A DNA stretch of 64,000 nucleotides from Narthecium ossifragum (GCA_963920575.1 OY986968.1:23194129-23258128); one strand, 5' to 3'. Shown: positions 44,941-55,640, numbered from the stretch's first letter. The notes: generated from the sequence alone by a model not told the origin. Numbers and translations: made by a program.

Positions 44941-45102
44941 CCCATTCTGTTATGGCACGTCAGCGAACAAGGTCGCGAGGGTGTCTTGAGGGAGAAGAAA
45001 ACGGAGTGGCCTCCCAACGGCGTTGTCGATTCTGTTACAATGGGCTAACGGTTTCAAGTACTCCGTGGTCTTCTCGACAGCGACCGCTCCCAGCCATTGC
45101 CC

Positions 45103-45111
45103 CTATAAATA
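45103..45111 (+). promoter_or_regulatory. TATA box of an orphan promoter
   Basis: CTATAAATA lies in GC-moderate sequence. About 95 bp downstream is a strong splice donor (GCTCAG then GTGAGC, 45208), with a long T-rich intron-like region beyond. This is the layout of a plant gene with a leader intron. Confidence 0.5.
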
Positions 45112-46049
45112 CCACTCCCCACCTGCGCTATTTCGCAACTCGCAAGCCCCTCCACTCTTTGGGGCCTCGTCTTCTCGTCGCTTGCTCCAGTGGAAGTCGG
45201 TGCTCAGGTGAGCTAAGCGAGCGCTCTGGATGCTTTCTCTGAACTAGGAATTCTCGGTTTTCGCTTTAACTTGGATTTCTCGGTTTAAATCATCGTTTGG
45301 ATTCTCATTTTCGCTTGGATCCTTTATTTGAACTCGTTTAGATCTAGTTTTCTTGCGTTTTAGCTAGGAATTCTCGATTTACATCGCTTGGATGCTCTGC
45401 TTTTGCTTGGATGCTCTGCTTTTGGTTGGATGTTTCGTTTAGATCTAGCTTTCCCGCGCTTTAGCTAGGAATTCTCAGTTTAAATCATGATCGCCATAAG
45501 TTCTAGCGATCCCTGTCGAAGATCGAAGATAGATGAGGTTTTTTTTCCCGTGTTGATGAGAAGGAGTGGGTTCTCGAACCCTGTGGAAGATCGTAGATAG
45601 ATGCGGTGTTTTTCCGTGTTGATGGGAATCGAAACATTTCACTTCTCTGTGCTCCGATGAGAAGGAAGAGCCGCATAGATGAGTTCCTTCGATGGAATCT
45701 GAAGTTTCGATTTCGTTTCTCTCCCGATTTTTCCAGTCATATTGTTTTTCCTTTTTGTAGATATTTGCGCTTAATTTTCTTAGTCACTCTATTGGATCTT
45801 CTTCATTTTGATAACGAGGACTCCTAATATCTGTTGCTCCTAATTTAGCTTTCATCCAACCCGGCAAAAAAACAAGTAGAAGACAAAAGAACCAAAGCTA
45901 GAGACATGCATGCATCACCACCCTCCCCGACTTCATTGGTTCGTATATATTAATGCTAAAGGATCACACACAAGTATGCGTGTGTAGGCCTGTGGGCAAG
46001 ATGGAGGGCAGTATACTAAAACTCCAATCATACATTATAGTGTGGGGTT
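45112..46049 (+). other. Candidate non-coding leader exon and leader intron
   Basis: The candidate exon runs from about 45135 to 45207. After the donor at 45208, the sequence is T-rich, with repeated TAGGAATTCTCGRTTT, CTTGGATGCTCTGCTTTTG and GATCTAG(C/T)TTTC words. It resembles long leader introns of highly expressed plant genes. No coding exon follows before a copia element begins at 46050, so the gene body is missing or displaced. An alternative is a captured promoter fragment. Confidence 0.45.
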
Positions 46050-48840
46050 TGTTGGAAAGTGACTCAAATTAGAATCTCAATTAGAGTCTAAATTGGACTA
46101 ATTGATTAGATCAGATCTCATGTAATTGAGAGTCCAGTCCAATTGGAGTTCTCTCTCATCTTAATCAGAGTCCCACTTTGATAAGAAGTCTCAATTGATC
46201 TTGTACGGTATCTGTATATAGATAAGAGAGATTGAGAGGAATAGGTAGGCCGTATAAGAGAAGAGCTAGTACGGGTGAGAGAAGAAAAGTTGTAGGAGAG
46301 AGAAAGAAAGAAACCGAGAGAGAGAAAGAGAGAAGGGAAGAGAAGAGAGAGAAAAAGGAGAGAGAAAAGAGGGCTCTGGTGAGAGAAGGCTTGGTGATAG
46401 ATCAACCAAGCATCCCTGTAATCTTCTTGATCTTAGTGGATTTCTCTAGTGTGCTTTCCCCGTGGACGTAGGAGAATCTATCTCCGAACCACGTAAATCT
46501 TGTGTCCCCTCTTTTCTTGTGGTTTGTTTGTCTTGCTTTTCTCTGTGGTTTTGTGCATCGCATAAGGGTTTGCAAACATCGATTGTGATCAAGATCCGAC
46601 GCTTCCGCGCCAACAAGTGACATCAGAGCCCCAGGTTTTAGGGTTTGACAAGTCACAACGTTGTCGAAGTTTGAGGTGGAGAAGTTTGATGGCAAGATGA
46701 ACTTTGGATTATGGCAAAAGAGGGTGAAGGCGATTCTGGTGCAGCATGATCTTCACAAGACTCTTTTGGGAGAGGAAGGAAAGCCTGCAACTGTGAAAGA
46801 AGAAGATTGGGTAGAGAAAGATCTGAAGACATTAAGTTTGATAATGCTATTTCTGTCCGATGAAGTGATGTACAATGTTCTTGATGAAGAGACAACCATG
46901 GGCTTATGGAAGAGGTTAGAGAACTTGTACATGTCAAAGTCTCTCACTAACAAGTTGTATCTGAAGAAGCAACTTTACAGCCTTCGTATGGTAGAAGATG
47001 GAAGTCTTTTGAAGCACCTCAATGAGTTCAACAAGTTGATCACAGATTTGCTCAGAATGGATGTGAAGATCGATGATGAAGACAAGGCAGTTATTTTTCT
47101 TTCATCTCTTCCAGAATCCTATGACCACTTGGTGACAACCATCTTATATGGGAAAGATACAGTGAAGATGGAGGAGGTCACGAGCACTTTACTTTCACAT
47201 GAGATGAGGCGAAAGCCTAGATACTCAGAAGGTGAAGGTTTGGTGGCAAGACAAGCATGTCAAGAAAGAGGAAGGTTCGAGGGTCGAGATGGAAAGAAAG
47301 GAAAAGATCGATCAAAGTCCAAGGTCAGAAAGTCTCAGTGCAGATGGTGCAAAGAAGATGGTCACTGGATGAAAGATTGCAAGAAGTTTGCTGACTACCA
47401 AATGAAGGGCAAGGATGCTGTGGCAAGTGTGGTTTCTGGTACAGAAGAGGATGGAGATCTTCTTATAGTCTCATCAGGTACGAATCACTCAGATAATTGC
47501 ATTCTTGATTCTGGTAGTTCCTATCATATGTGTCCGCATAGATCATGGTTTGATAGTTATAAACAACATGATGGAGGGACTATGCATATGGGTAATGATG
47601 CTGCATGTAAGAGTGTTGGGATAGGAAAAATAAAGATCAAGATGCATGATGGTATGATAAGGACTCATGGGAATGTCAGACATGTTCCGGAGTTAAGGAA
47701 AAGTTTTATCTCATTTGGAGTTTTAGACTCAAAGGGATGCACATGGAGTGTATCTGATGGTACCTTATTGGTAAAGAAGGGTGCTTTAGAGATCATGAAA
47801 GGAGATAAAAAAGGAAACCTGTACCAATTGATAGGAAAGACGGTGACAGGATTGGCTCTTGAGACAGAGAAAGTGCAACAAGCCATGCAGGGAAAGATGG
47901 CATCGCTGAGTATGAATCGGACTTGGGATCAGATGCAACTATCCAAGGGAAAGAGAGCGACAAGTTGCAAGTGGGTCTATAGGAGAAAGGAGAATATTAT
48001 ATCAAAGAAGCCAGATAAGTTCAAGACAGTAGCGGCCATGAAAGCTGTATGTTTGAAAGGTTTGATGTCTGATGGGAAGATCCAGATGGGAACAGTTTTC
48101 ACCAAAACAGATATGCCAGACATAAAGATGAAGCCATGGTCGAGGGAGAAATCTAGGAATTGCCTGGACTTCGCCCATAAACAACAGTGCTAGTGGATGA
48201 AAGCCCCAGGGAGAGGGGTATGATATGCAGAGAAATCAAATTGAAGCTCTTCTCAAGATCATGGAATTTTAGTCAAGGTAGAGATTGTTGGAAAGTGACT
48301 CAAATTAGAATCTCAATTAGAGTCTAAATTGGACTAATTGATTAGATCAGATCTCATGTAATTGAGAGTCCAGTCCAATTGGAGTTCTCTCTCATCTTAA
48401 TCAGAGTCCCACTTTGATAAGAAGTCTCAATTGATCTTGTACGGTATCTGTATATAGATAAGAGAGATTGAGAGGAATAGGTAGGCCGTATAAGAGAAGA
48501 GCTAGTACGGGTGAGAGAAGAAAAGTTGTAGGAGAGAGAAAGAAAGAAACCGAGAGAGAGAGAGAGAAAGAGAGAAGGGAAGAGAAGAGAGAGAAAAAGG
48601 AGAGAAAAGAGGGCTCTGGTGATACATCAACCAAGCATCCCTGTAATCTTCTTGATCTTAGTGGATTTCTCTGGTGTGCTTTCCTCGTGGACGTAGGAGA
48701 ATCTATCTCCGAACCACGTAAATCTTGTGTCCTCTCTTTTCTTGTGGCTTGTTTGTCTTGCTTTTCTCTGTGGTTTTGTGCATCGCATAAGGGTTTGCAA
48801 ACATCGATTGTGATCAAGATCCGACGCTTCCACGCCAACA
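46050..48840 (+). mobile_element. Compact non-autonomous copia element (TR-GAG-like)
   Basis: The LTRs at 46050-46615 and 48286-48840 both run from TGTTGGAAAG to CGCCAACA and are nearly identical. They differ in a GA microsatellite and a 15-bp indel (GAGAAGGCTTGGTGA). A primer-binding site TGACATCAGAGC follows the 5' LTR at 46618. The 1.67-kb inside holds one open frame of 510 codons. Flanks GGGTT and GAGTC do not match as a target duplication. It lacks integrase and most of the reverse transcriptase, so it needs help from an autonomous copia. Confidence 0.88.
46661..48193 (+). CDS. Copia gag-protease with fused pol remnants, open frame
   Basis: A 510-codon frame. Residues 1-190 form a copia gag (UBN2-type: KFDGKMNFGLWQKRVKAIL, then LYMSKSLTNKLYLKKQLYSL). 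A CCHC zinc knuckle CRWCKEDGHWMKDC lies near 227-240. Residues 281-290 (CILDSGSSYHM) are the aspartic protease active site, and VRHVPELRKSFISFGVLDSK is its flank. The frame then jumps, without a stop, to MNRTWDQMQLSKGKRATSCK followed by WVYRRKE (start of the reverse transcriptase), and again to FTKTDMPDIKMKP (end of RNase H). Integrase and the catalytic boxes are absent, yet the frame is intact, suggesting the deletions happened in a lineage that kept moving. The start follows the LTR leader by 45 bp. Confidence 0.82.
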   Translation: MSKFEVEKFDGKMNFGLWQKRVKAILVQHDLHKTLLGEEGKPATVKEEDWVEKDLKTLSLIMLFLSDEVMYNVLDEETTMGLWKRLENLYMSKSLTNKLYLKKQLYSLRMVEDGSLLKHLNEFNKLITDLLRMDVKIDDEDKAVIFLSSLPESYDHLVTTILYGKDTVKMEEVTSTLLSHEMRRKPRYSEGEGLVARQACQERGRFEGRDGKKGKDRSKSKVRKSQCRWCKEDGHWMKDCKKFADYQMKGKDAVASVVSGTEEDGDLLIVSSGTNHSDNCILDSGSSYHMCPHRSWFDSYKQHDGGTMHMGNDAACKSVGIGKIKIKMHDGMIRTHGNVRHVPELRKSFISFGVLDSKGCTWSVSDGTLLVKKGALEIMKGDKKGNLYQLIGKTVTGLALETEKVQQAMQGKMASLSMNRTWDQMQLSKGKRATSCKWVYRRKENIISKKPDKFKTVAAMKAVCLKGLMSDGKIQMGTVFTKTDMPDIKMKPWSREKSRNCLDFAHKQQC

Positions 48841-49600
48841 GAGTCAAGGACTTTACCACCCATTTCATCATCAGCTGTCCTAGACTAAGACACTTTCACA
48901 GCGATATAGGTACATCCACCCTTCCCATTTGTAGTAAATCGGAACTTTAAGAAATCATGCATCATGAACACACCACATACAGACATACAGTAAACATTTC
49001 TTATCTCTTTAGAGAAGAGCGCAGACATTACTGTTGAGTCTGTCCCTGTCAACAGCTTTGTATGGGCACCCCTTGTTTTGAGCATCTCATACATGCAGCT
49101 GCTCTTCGTCCCACACCAACTGTTCCAAAAGAGGTGGACGGACCCCTACTAGATGAATAGCTTTGCCATGCACCAACCCTTTCCCTTCGTGAGGTTCTTA
49201 GAACAGCCTGAAGGCAAGACAGTGACACTGGCAGGTGAAGGCCCCATTGCAACTTGAGCTTGTTGGTTTACGACCCTTCCCTTGGATATGTGAAGCTAGT
49301 GTGTTCTCTTCTAGCATATCTGTTAGCTGGTAACATGATGAAGTAGTAGATCTGATTCTTGAGTACAAAGCAAATCTAGGTAACACTGATAGTGTGGGGT
49401 TTGGAGCATATCTGTTTTAATCTTTCGGAACTAGGAAATTAAGCTTGATGAGTTGTCTACATAGGCCTATCAGAGCGATGGACTACCTGAAATTAGCCGC
49501 AGTAATGCTACGTAGGCCCGTCAGAGCAATCACGGACTTCGTGGTGCTTCATAAGCACGATCTAAAGAAGTAAGCGAACAAGGTTTTTTTCGTCTCTTTA
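48841..49600. other. Unassigned, possible exon remnant on the minus strand
   Basis: A minus-strand frame (49094-48885) reads MYEMLKTRGAHTKLLTGTDS then CMSVCGVFMMHDFLKFRF. It looks protein-like but matches no family I recognise. About 49425-49465 repeats sequence also present at 22610-22700 (AATCTTTCGGAACTAGG, AATTAAGCTTGATGAGTTGT), so this part is shared by the two duplicated blocks. Confidence 0.35.
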
Positions 49601-50209
49601 AGTGGTATATATAGGCTATATTTTAACCAAATATTTTTATAGATGGTATTTGCAAGTGAAGACAGTCCAGCAAGGGCCGACCACCCCCCAAACCCTTGAT
49701 GTAATAATTACATTGCCCGGTAAAGGTAAAAAGCCAGATATGATCACTGTTCATGGACTCCATGCTACCAGCCCGGAAGAAAGGAACTCCCTGGAACCGC
49801 TACTCCGAAGGTTTCCTCCTGTACTTTTGATATTCTACTTTTCCTCAGAAAAATTAATTACATAGGATCATAGGAATATAGATAGATGAATGTTGTTATT
49901 GTTATCCTCACAGGATAGACAAGGAAATCATGGATGATGAATATGATCATTCCAGGATTATTTTTGACAAAGAATGGGGTCTGCATACCCTAGCCCGAAA
50001 GGCAATGGTTGCAGGTCCTGTGGACTCCCCTTTTAAAGACCTAATTTTCACAGTGTCAATGTTTTTTCCGGTGACATACCCCACCAAGCCGCCCCGCCTA
50101 TATGTCCCGGGATGTTTCCATCAGAACATTGAACTTCCAAGTGGTTTGGTGTCTCCAAATCTAGTCAAGGTCTATATACTAATATGTTTTGTTAAATTAG
50201 TTGACTTCT

Positions 50210-51717
50210 TGATGCAGGTCAAGGAGTTCCCTCCATTCAAATCAGGTGTCCAGACGACCGTGGTTATAGGATGCACAATTTTTGATCCCGGAGGCCGATC
50301 GGGGCTCATGAGGTGTCAAAACGACCGGCTCGACGAGACCCATGACCGGACCCTCAAAAGCTCAAATTCATTCATCTGATGCCTCAAATTTCCGTTTTTA
50401 GTAAAACTTCCCTTATTTGGTAATTTTTCTTTTTCAAGACTTTCCATATTTGGTAAATTCCGTTTTCTGATTTCAGGATTAGTTTGATTAGTAGTTGATT
50501 TGAGATTTGAGTCTATCTCCTTAGTCTATAAAAGGAGTTAGGGCTTGTATTGAAGTTTTGAGTTTTTGAGTCTCTGGCGCAGGGTAAACGTGGGATCTCT
50601 TGTCGGGAGAGAAGAACCGACCTCTCTATGGGAGAGACAACCAGATTTCTCAAGGGGGAGAAAACAAAACCCTAACTTTCATTAATCATCAAAAACTCAA
50701 AATTTCAATACAAGCCCTAACTCCTTTTATAGACTAAGGAGATAGACTCAAATCTCAAATCAACTACTAATCAAACTAATCCAGAAATCAGAAAACGGAA
50801 TTTACCAAATATGGAAAGTCCTAAAAAAGGAAATTGCCAAATAATGGAAGTTTTACTAAAAACGGAAATTTGAGGCATCAGATGAAGGAATTTGGGCTTT
50901 TGAGGGTCCGGTCATGGGTCTCGTTGAGCCGGTCGTTTTGACACCTCATGAGCCCCGATCGGCCTCCGGGATAAAAAATTGTGCATCCTACGACCACAGT
51001 CGTCTGGACACCTGATTCGAACGGAGGGAACTCCTTGACCTGCATCATCCTCCCCGGGTTGGAAAGGACTCGTCCTCGAGTTTGGGTCGGCTGCAGGACC
51101 CCTTGCTCCCGATGGGGTGGGGCACGAACTACAGGAGGACAACCATGTCCTCTGGGCGGAGGTGGAGATACACTAGGCGGCCGTCGAGCACGTGCGGCTC
51201 TGGTTCGAGGCATGGCTCCTCTTCCCAGGAACTCGGATAGCTCTGATACCACTCTAGCGCAGGGTAAACGTGGGATCTCTCGTCGGGAGAGAAGAACCGA
51301 CCTCTCTATGGGAGAGACAACCAGATTTCTCAAAGGGGAGAAAACAAAACCCTAACTTTCATTAATCATCAAAACTAAAAACTTCAATACAAGCCCTAAC
51401 TCCTTTTATAGACTAAGGAGATAGACTCAAATATCAAATCAACTACTAATCAAACTAATCCTGAAATCAGAAAACGGAATTTACCAAATATGGAAAGTCC
51501 TAAAAAAGGAAAATGCCAAATAAGGGAAGTTTTACTAAAAATAGAAATTTGAGGCATCAGATGAAGGAATTTGGACTTTTGAGGTAGGTCTCGTCGAGCC
51601 GGTCGTTTTGACACCTCATGAGCCCCGATCGGCCTCCGGGATCAAAAATTGTGCATCCTACGGCCACGGTCGTCCGGACACCTGATTCGAACGGAGGGAA
51701 CTCCTTGACCTGCATCA
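50210..51717 (-). mobile_element. TRIM retrotransposon with three LTR copies, one inverted
   Basis: Three LTR copies are present: A, plus-oriented and truncated (50210-50569); B, minus-oriented (about 50576-51047); and C, minus-oriented (about 51256-51717). Between B and C lie about 205 bp with a tRNA-Met primer-binding site (GCTCTGATACCA at 51240-51251, minus sense TGGTATCAGAGC). Next to B is a polypurine tract (CCCGGGGAGGA, minus). So C-internal-B is a normal TRIM on the minus strand, with copy A attached head-to-head. The whole is flanked by CTTCT (50205-50209 and 51718-51722), and both outer ends read TGATGCAGG. A TCTATAAAAGG box is in each LTR. No protein is encoded. Confidence 0.85.
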
Positions 51718-51937
51718 CTTCTTTTCTTACAAAAGTTCTAACGTTTAATAAGCAGGCAAAATGGAACCCGTGGCAGATGACTGTCAAAGATCTCCTCTTT
51801 GAATTCCAGGATGTCCTTCGTGGTATATGTCTAAGTCTAAGCTTTTGTTCATCTTTTTTTTATGTTTTTTTTACAATGCACTAATATACGTACGATGTTG
51901 AAATTGATAGTGCCCAAGAAAAACCCTTATATCATGA

Positions 51938-51955
51938 AACCTCTGCTCTGATACC
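51938..51955 (-). other. Isolated primer-binding-site-like motif
   Basis: GCTCTGATACCATGTGAA in the second intron of the SUMO-E2-like gene contains the complement of ATGGTATCAGAGC. It may be the edge of another minus-strand LTR element, but no LTR was delimited. Confidence 0.35.
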
Positions 51956-52119
51956 ATGTGAAACACTCTAATCACTCAACCCAAAAGCTTAAGCCGTCAG
52001 GAGAGGGAGAGTTAATAGGTATATAGTCTAACAGGATAAACTTAATCTATATGATTTTGTTGTGTGCAGATGCCTATCGACAGAGGCTGGTGACACAGTA
52101 CAATCTGAACAATTACTGA

Positions 52120-52384
52120 CGTGTCAACCGCAGCTTCTCCATAACACTACGAAATGCTTTCAACGTTTTGGTTTAAAAAAACCTAGGTTTGAACATGAGC
52201 AACGTTTTATGATTTGAATTTTGAAACCTTAAACTTGGTAGAAAACTTTATATGGTAACCGGTTTGGTATCATCTAACAACCGTATATGGCATGGTATTT
52301 TCGTTCGTAGTAAACCCTATTGTTGTTCTCTCTAGGAAAGTAGGAATCATATGTCTTCTCCTCTCCAGGTGATTTACTACACAA
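52120..52384. other. Spacer, no gene seen
   Basis: AT-rich DNA between the SUMO-E2-like gene and the DUF2921 fragment. Nothing coding recognised. Confidence 0.35.
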
Positions 52385-52559
52385 TTGGTGGCTGTTTCAG
52401 AGCTTGGCCCCCTTCATCCATTTCGTCTCCGTCTCTCCCATTCAAATCTTGGAGTAGGGTTAGGTTTTCAACTATTATCTACCCATGAGCACTGCTTTTA
52501 CTCTCTTCTCTCATCATCTCCGTCCCTGCTGAGATCTCATACGCTGGCCACTATGGCGG

Positions 52560-52835
52560 CGCCATCCCTGAAGCAAAACCCACGCCCTTCCGGCCTCTGA
52601 CGCGGCCTCCTTCCCTATTTCCAGTGGGGAACACTCTTGGAATCCTCCCTCTCCCCTCTTCTTCCTCTTCCGGCCCCACTCTCTCTTTCAAACACAAACT
52701 CCGGCGGTCTTCCGCATCCAGGCATCCATTTTCCTCTGCGACATCCACGCCGCAGGCTCATACCTCAGCCGCGGTTCCTTCAAGCTCTCCGGGCAACTCT
52801 GCATGGTAGGCACGGGCTCCGGCTTGTCCATAAAT
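52560..52835 (+). pseudogene. DUF2921 N-terminal fragment, plus strand
   Basis: One plus-strand frame reads YLSRGSFKLSGQLCMVGTGS, corresponding to the first Cys-containing module (..SGYVHEPSGRICMVGAGS) of the intact protein at 30041-32812. The preceding GC-rich stretch with TLSFKHKLR aligns loosely with its N-terminal half. Frameshifts are needed. The orientation is opposite to all the other DUF2921 copies here, pointing to an inversion. Confidence 0.6.
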
Positions 52836-53540
52836 ATATTGGAGGAGCCTTAATTTTCCCAGCTCTCTGCCTTTCCAAGGGGTTTCGGGTTCAACCTTGA
52901 AGGTACCAAGTGGAAATTGCCTCTCAAAACTGCCAGAATGGTGCCTATGATGTGATCCAAAGGAGTGGTTAATTACCGGCAACCGGCCGTGATCGGTAAA
53001 AGAAATTGGTGGGGCGCGGTTGCTTAAGTCTTCTAGACATATTCAAGCGATGGTGCGGGGTCTAGAGGAAAGGTTAGGGCAGATGATTTAGGGTAGGTTT
53101 GGGCAATAGGTTTGAAACGTGGAGGCTTCAGGGAAGGAGAAGTTAGGGGAGTACGAAGAAGAGGAGGAAAAGATGGAGGTGTGGGGGCGGAGCAGGGAAG
53201 GAGGGGGAGGTAGAAGAGGGGAGGGGGAGGTAGAAGAGGGAAGGTTGAGGTAGAGGAGGGAAGGGTTCAAGTGGAAAAAATGGAGGAGAGGGTTAGGAGA
53301 GAACCAAGAAGAGGAGGTGAGCACGGAAGCATACTCGGTCAGTACTGATCAGGAGGTCGAAGGATCTCTCCACCACGCACTCGACCGTCGTCTTCTCGAC
53401 CTTAATGTTTTAAGTGTTCAGCACATTGCCTCTACATCCTGAGCAACCATGGTGGTCGATCTCTCTGTGCATTACCTGCAGGTTCCTATATATATTTACC
53501 AAAAACTTGTAAGCTAGGCTCAAATTATGAGAAAGAGTAG
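52836..53540. other. No gene; purine-rich minisatellite
   Basis: About 53120-53270 holds imperfect GGGGAGGTAGAAGAGGG and GAGGAGGAAAAGATGG copies. The remainder shows no coding signal. Confidence 0.45.
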
Positions 53541-53544
53541 AGGG

Positions 53545-53855
53545 GGGCTTCTGACTCCGCTCCAGTGCTCATTCTCCAAAATTTCTCCAAACTTCGGAAG
53601 GAAACCACCTCAAAATAACGAGGATCACCTCTTTTACTCTTGTTGCTCCATATGTGCGTCCGACCATGGTGCCCATACTCGAAAGGCAGAAGCTAAACCT
53701 CAACGTGCAATCGCCAACAGTTGGATCGCTCGGCAAGCCGGGGCAAGCCACTAAACAAAGCCGGTTCCCTTCCCGATCCCAAAACCCCTTGGCGGCGACC
53801 GCCTGCTCGGAGACCAGAGGTCCTATTTTATAGAAGAAGCGATCGAGTTATATGA
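53545..53855 (-). pseudogene. DUF2921 fragment, minus strand
   Basis: The minus strand encodes KGFWDREGNRLCLVACPGLP then SDPTVGDCTLRFSFCL. This matches EGFWDWERNRLCLVACPLQR and the following DATVGDCTIRFTLW of the intact DUF2921 protein (residues about 345-385). The downstream part continues in another frame (TYGATRVKEVILVILRWF). Only the second module survives. Confidence 0.78.
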
Positions 53856-53884
53856 TAGACCACGTCGGATCCCATGTTTCCAGC

Positions 53885-54015
53885 TGCAAATAAGGTGGTC
53901 TTCGCTTTGCATGGGGAGTTGGTTACGTGGGTGACTCTGGTGGCTTATCCATGGGGACTTAGGTTACGTGGGTTGCCTATGCGTGGGTGGCCTATGCATG
54001 GGGACTTGGTAACTT
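53885..54015. repeat. Imperfect short tandem repeat
   Basis: CATGGGGACTTAGGTTACGT-like and GGTGGCCTATGCATGGGGA units of about 24-40 bp recur three to four times. Confidence 0.5.
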
Positions 54016-54149
54016 ACGTGGCCAATAATACTGGAGAACCCTGTACTCATGTGCACCCATCCGTGGATCTGATTTAAAGAAACAGATAATTGTCATTTAG
54101 TCTAGAGACCTTATTTACTCTATAGTCACATTACTAAATTGTTAAATCA

Positions 54150-54355
54150 TTTAGTCTCTCTTTTCACAGTTGTAAATTTTAATGTGTAAAATGCCCTTCT
54201 ATCATTTCTCTCCACTTCCCAGCGCCGGCTCGTCTTCCCTCGAGTGTCCGGCGAACCACTGACAACATCACAATGGGGAAGGAGAAGGAGGTCGGGTGGC
54301 CGGTGATGGGGAGGTCGGAAGGAGGAGGAGGTCATCGGAGGTGGTGATGGGAATC
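54150..54355. other. Unassigned GC-rich junction next to the LINE
   Basis: GAGGAGGTCATCGGAGGTGG-type sequence abuts the LINE and is read through by its last frame. I see no family match. Confidence 0.35.
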
Positions 54356-55640
54356 GGGTGGATAAACCATATCCAACAATAGTTTTTGCCCACCTCTTGT
54401 TCAAGCAAGCCGATGACCCAGAGAAAACATCCAACAGAGATTCCAAGTTCCAACCAGTAGAAGGATGCAAAGATGGAAGAAGTAAACTCCAAACCTGCAT
54501 AGCAAAACCACACTCCACAAACACATGAGATAAGGACTCGATCTCGTCGCACCCCCTAGGACACCATCTATCATAAGCACCACAATAAATGCCAAGAATC
54601 TCCCTCGTTGGAATCCTCCTATGGAACAACTTCCAAAAAAATTGCCGCACCCTAGGTCCGATAGGTGCCTTGCGAACATTCATCCAAACTGCCGGCGAGA
54701 TACGAGACGGCATCCCCGCCTCTCATGAAGACAACCAAAAATATGCCGAAGATGAGTCCACCTTCCCTGCAGCCCCAAACGCCCATCTCCCACTGTCCGC
54801 TCCCGGATTTGGATCAACAAAGGTATTAAGGACCACCCTTGCAAGTTCTGGATGAAAGGCCAGACGAACCTTCTCCTCACACCAAGATGCACCATCGAGC
54901 AAGTCACCAACAACACCCTCCTCGACACAAAAGAGATCAGGAGAATAGACAAGAGGTTGTTCACCACACCACCAGTCCCGGAGCACATCAATCTTACTAC
55001 CAACTGCCGGTGTGAAAACCACACCTCTCCTAAGAGCATTCCCCGCCTTGCAGATGGCTCTCCAAAAACATGAAGACACAACTGGAGCTTCTGACGGAGG
55101 CAGCATACCCTCCCATCTATACTTCTCCTTCACCATAGCTGACCATATGGATGAATTCCCCTCCAAAAAACTCGCAGCCCACCGCATATGCAATGCTCTC
55201 TGCCACCTTCCTAACCTCCTAACGCCCAGTCCACCATGCTCCACCGGTGAACACACCAAGTTCCAACCCACCCTTGACAGAGTCCCAGATCCCCCCCATA
55301 AAAAACTCCGGCAGATTGCCTCAAACCTCCTAAGGACAGCCGACGGCACAATAGTTGCCATCATGGGATTGACAGGAAGAGACTGTAGAACAGCTTTGAG
55401 AAGGACGACCCTCCTGGCCTCCGCAAGGAGCGACGCCCTCCACGACGACACCTGCACCACCAGCTTGTCAATAAGACCATCAAAGTCAACTGCCCGTGTC
55501 TTCTTTCCACTAATAGGGACACCAGATAGGTCCAAACCCGTTGACCTTCCACCATGCCCAACACCCTACAGACTGCAAGCCTCATATCAAATGGAACCAC
55601 CTTCGAAAACAGAATGCTACTCTTGGTGAAAACAGAAACA
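54356..55640 (-). mobile_element. LINE fragment: reverse transcriptase end and zinc-finger region
   Basis: The minus strand encodes LSGVPISGKKTRAVDFDGLI, then SSWRASLLAEARRVVLLKAV, FEAICRSFLWGGSG and GGLGVRRLGRWQRALHMRWA, the conserved C-terminal part of plant L1-like reverse transcriptase. After a frameshift near 54720 comes the zf-RVT region (PIGPRVRQFFWKLFHRRIPT, then CPRGCDEIESLSHVFVEC). The RNase H domain and poly(A) are missing, so the element is truncated at both ends. Confidence 0.85.

Larger units (their letters stand above)
49640..52119 (+). pseudogene. SUMO-conjugating enzyme (SCE1/UBC9)-like gene, probably inactive
   Basis: Three exons fit. The first (49914-50169, after CCTCACAG) encodes DKEWGLHTLARKAMVAGP, then FFPVTYPTKPPRLYVPGCFH and QNIELPSGLVSPNL. 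The second (51756-51822, after ATAAGCAG) encodes KWNPWQMTVKDLLFEFQDVL. The third (52070-52119, after TGTGTGCAG) encodes AYRQRLVTQYNLNNY and a stop. The pattern matches UBC9: YP.KPP, FHPN, PSGTVCLSIL, W.P..TVKQIL..IQDLL. However, HPN reads HQN, and the catalytic Cys position in PSG(L)VS is Ser. An upstream open stretch (49640-49790) with GKGKKPDMITVHG is also duplicated at 21881 and is unassigned. The first intron carries a TRIM element. SUMO transfer looks impossible; expression cannot be judged. Confidence 0.6.

Noticed and set aside
46050..48845. 5-bp target duplication for the copia element
   Set aside because: Flanks GGGTT and GAGTC share only three of five bases, so I do not claim one; element boundaries rest on the LTR ends.
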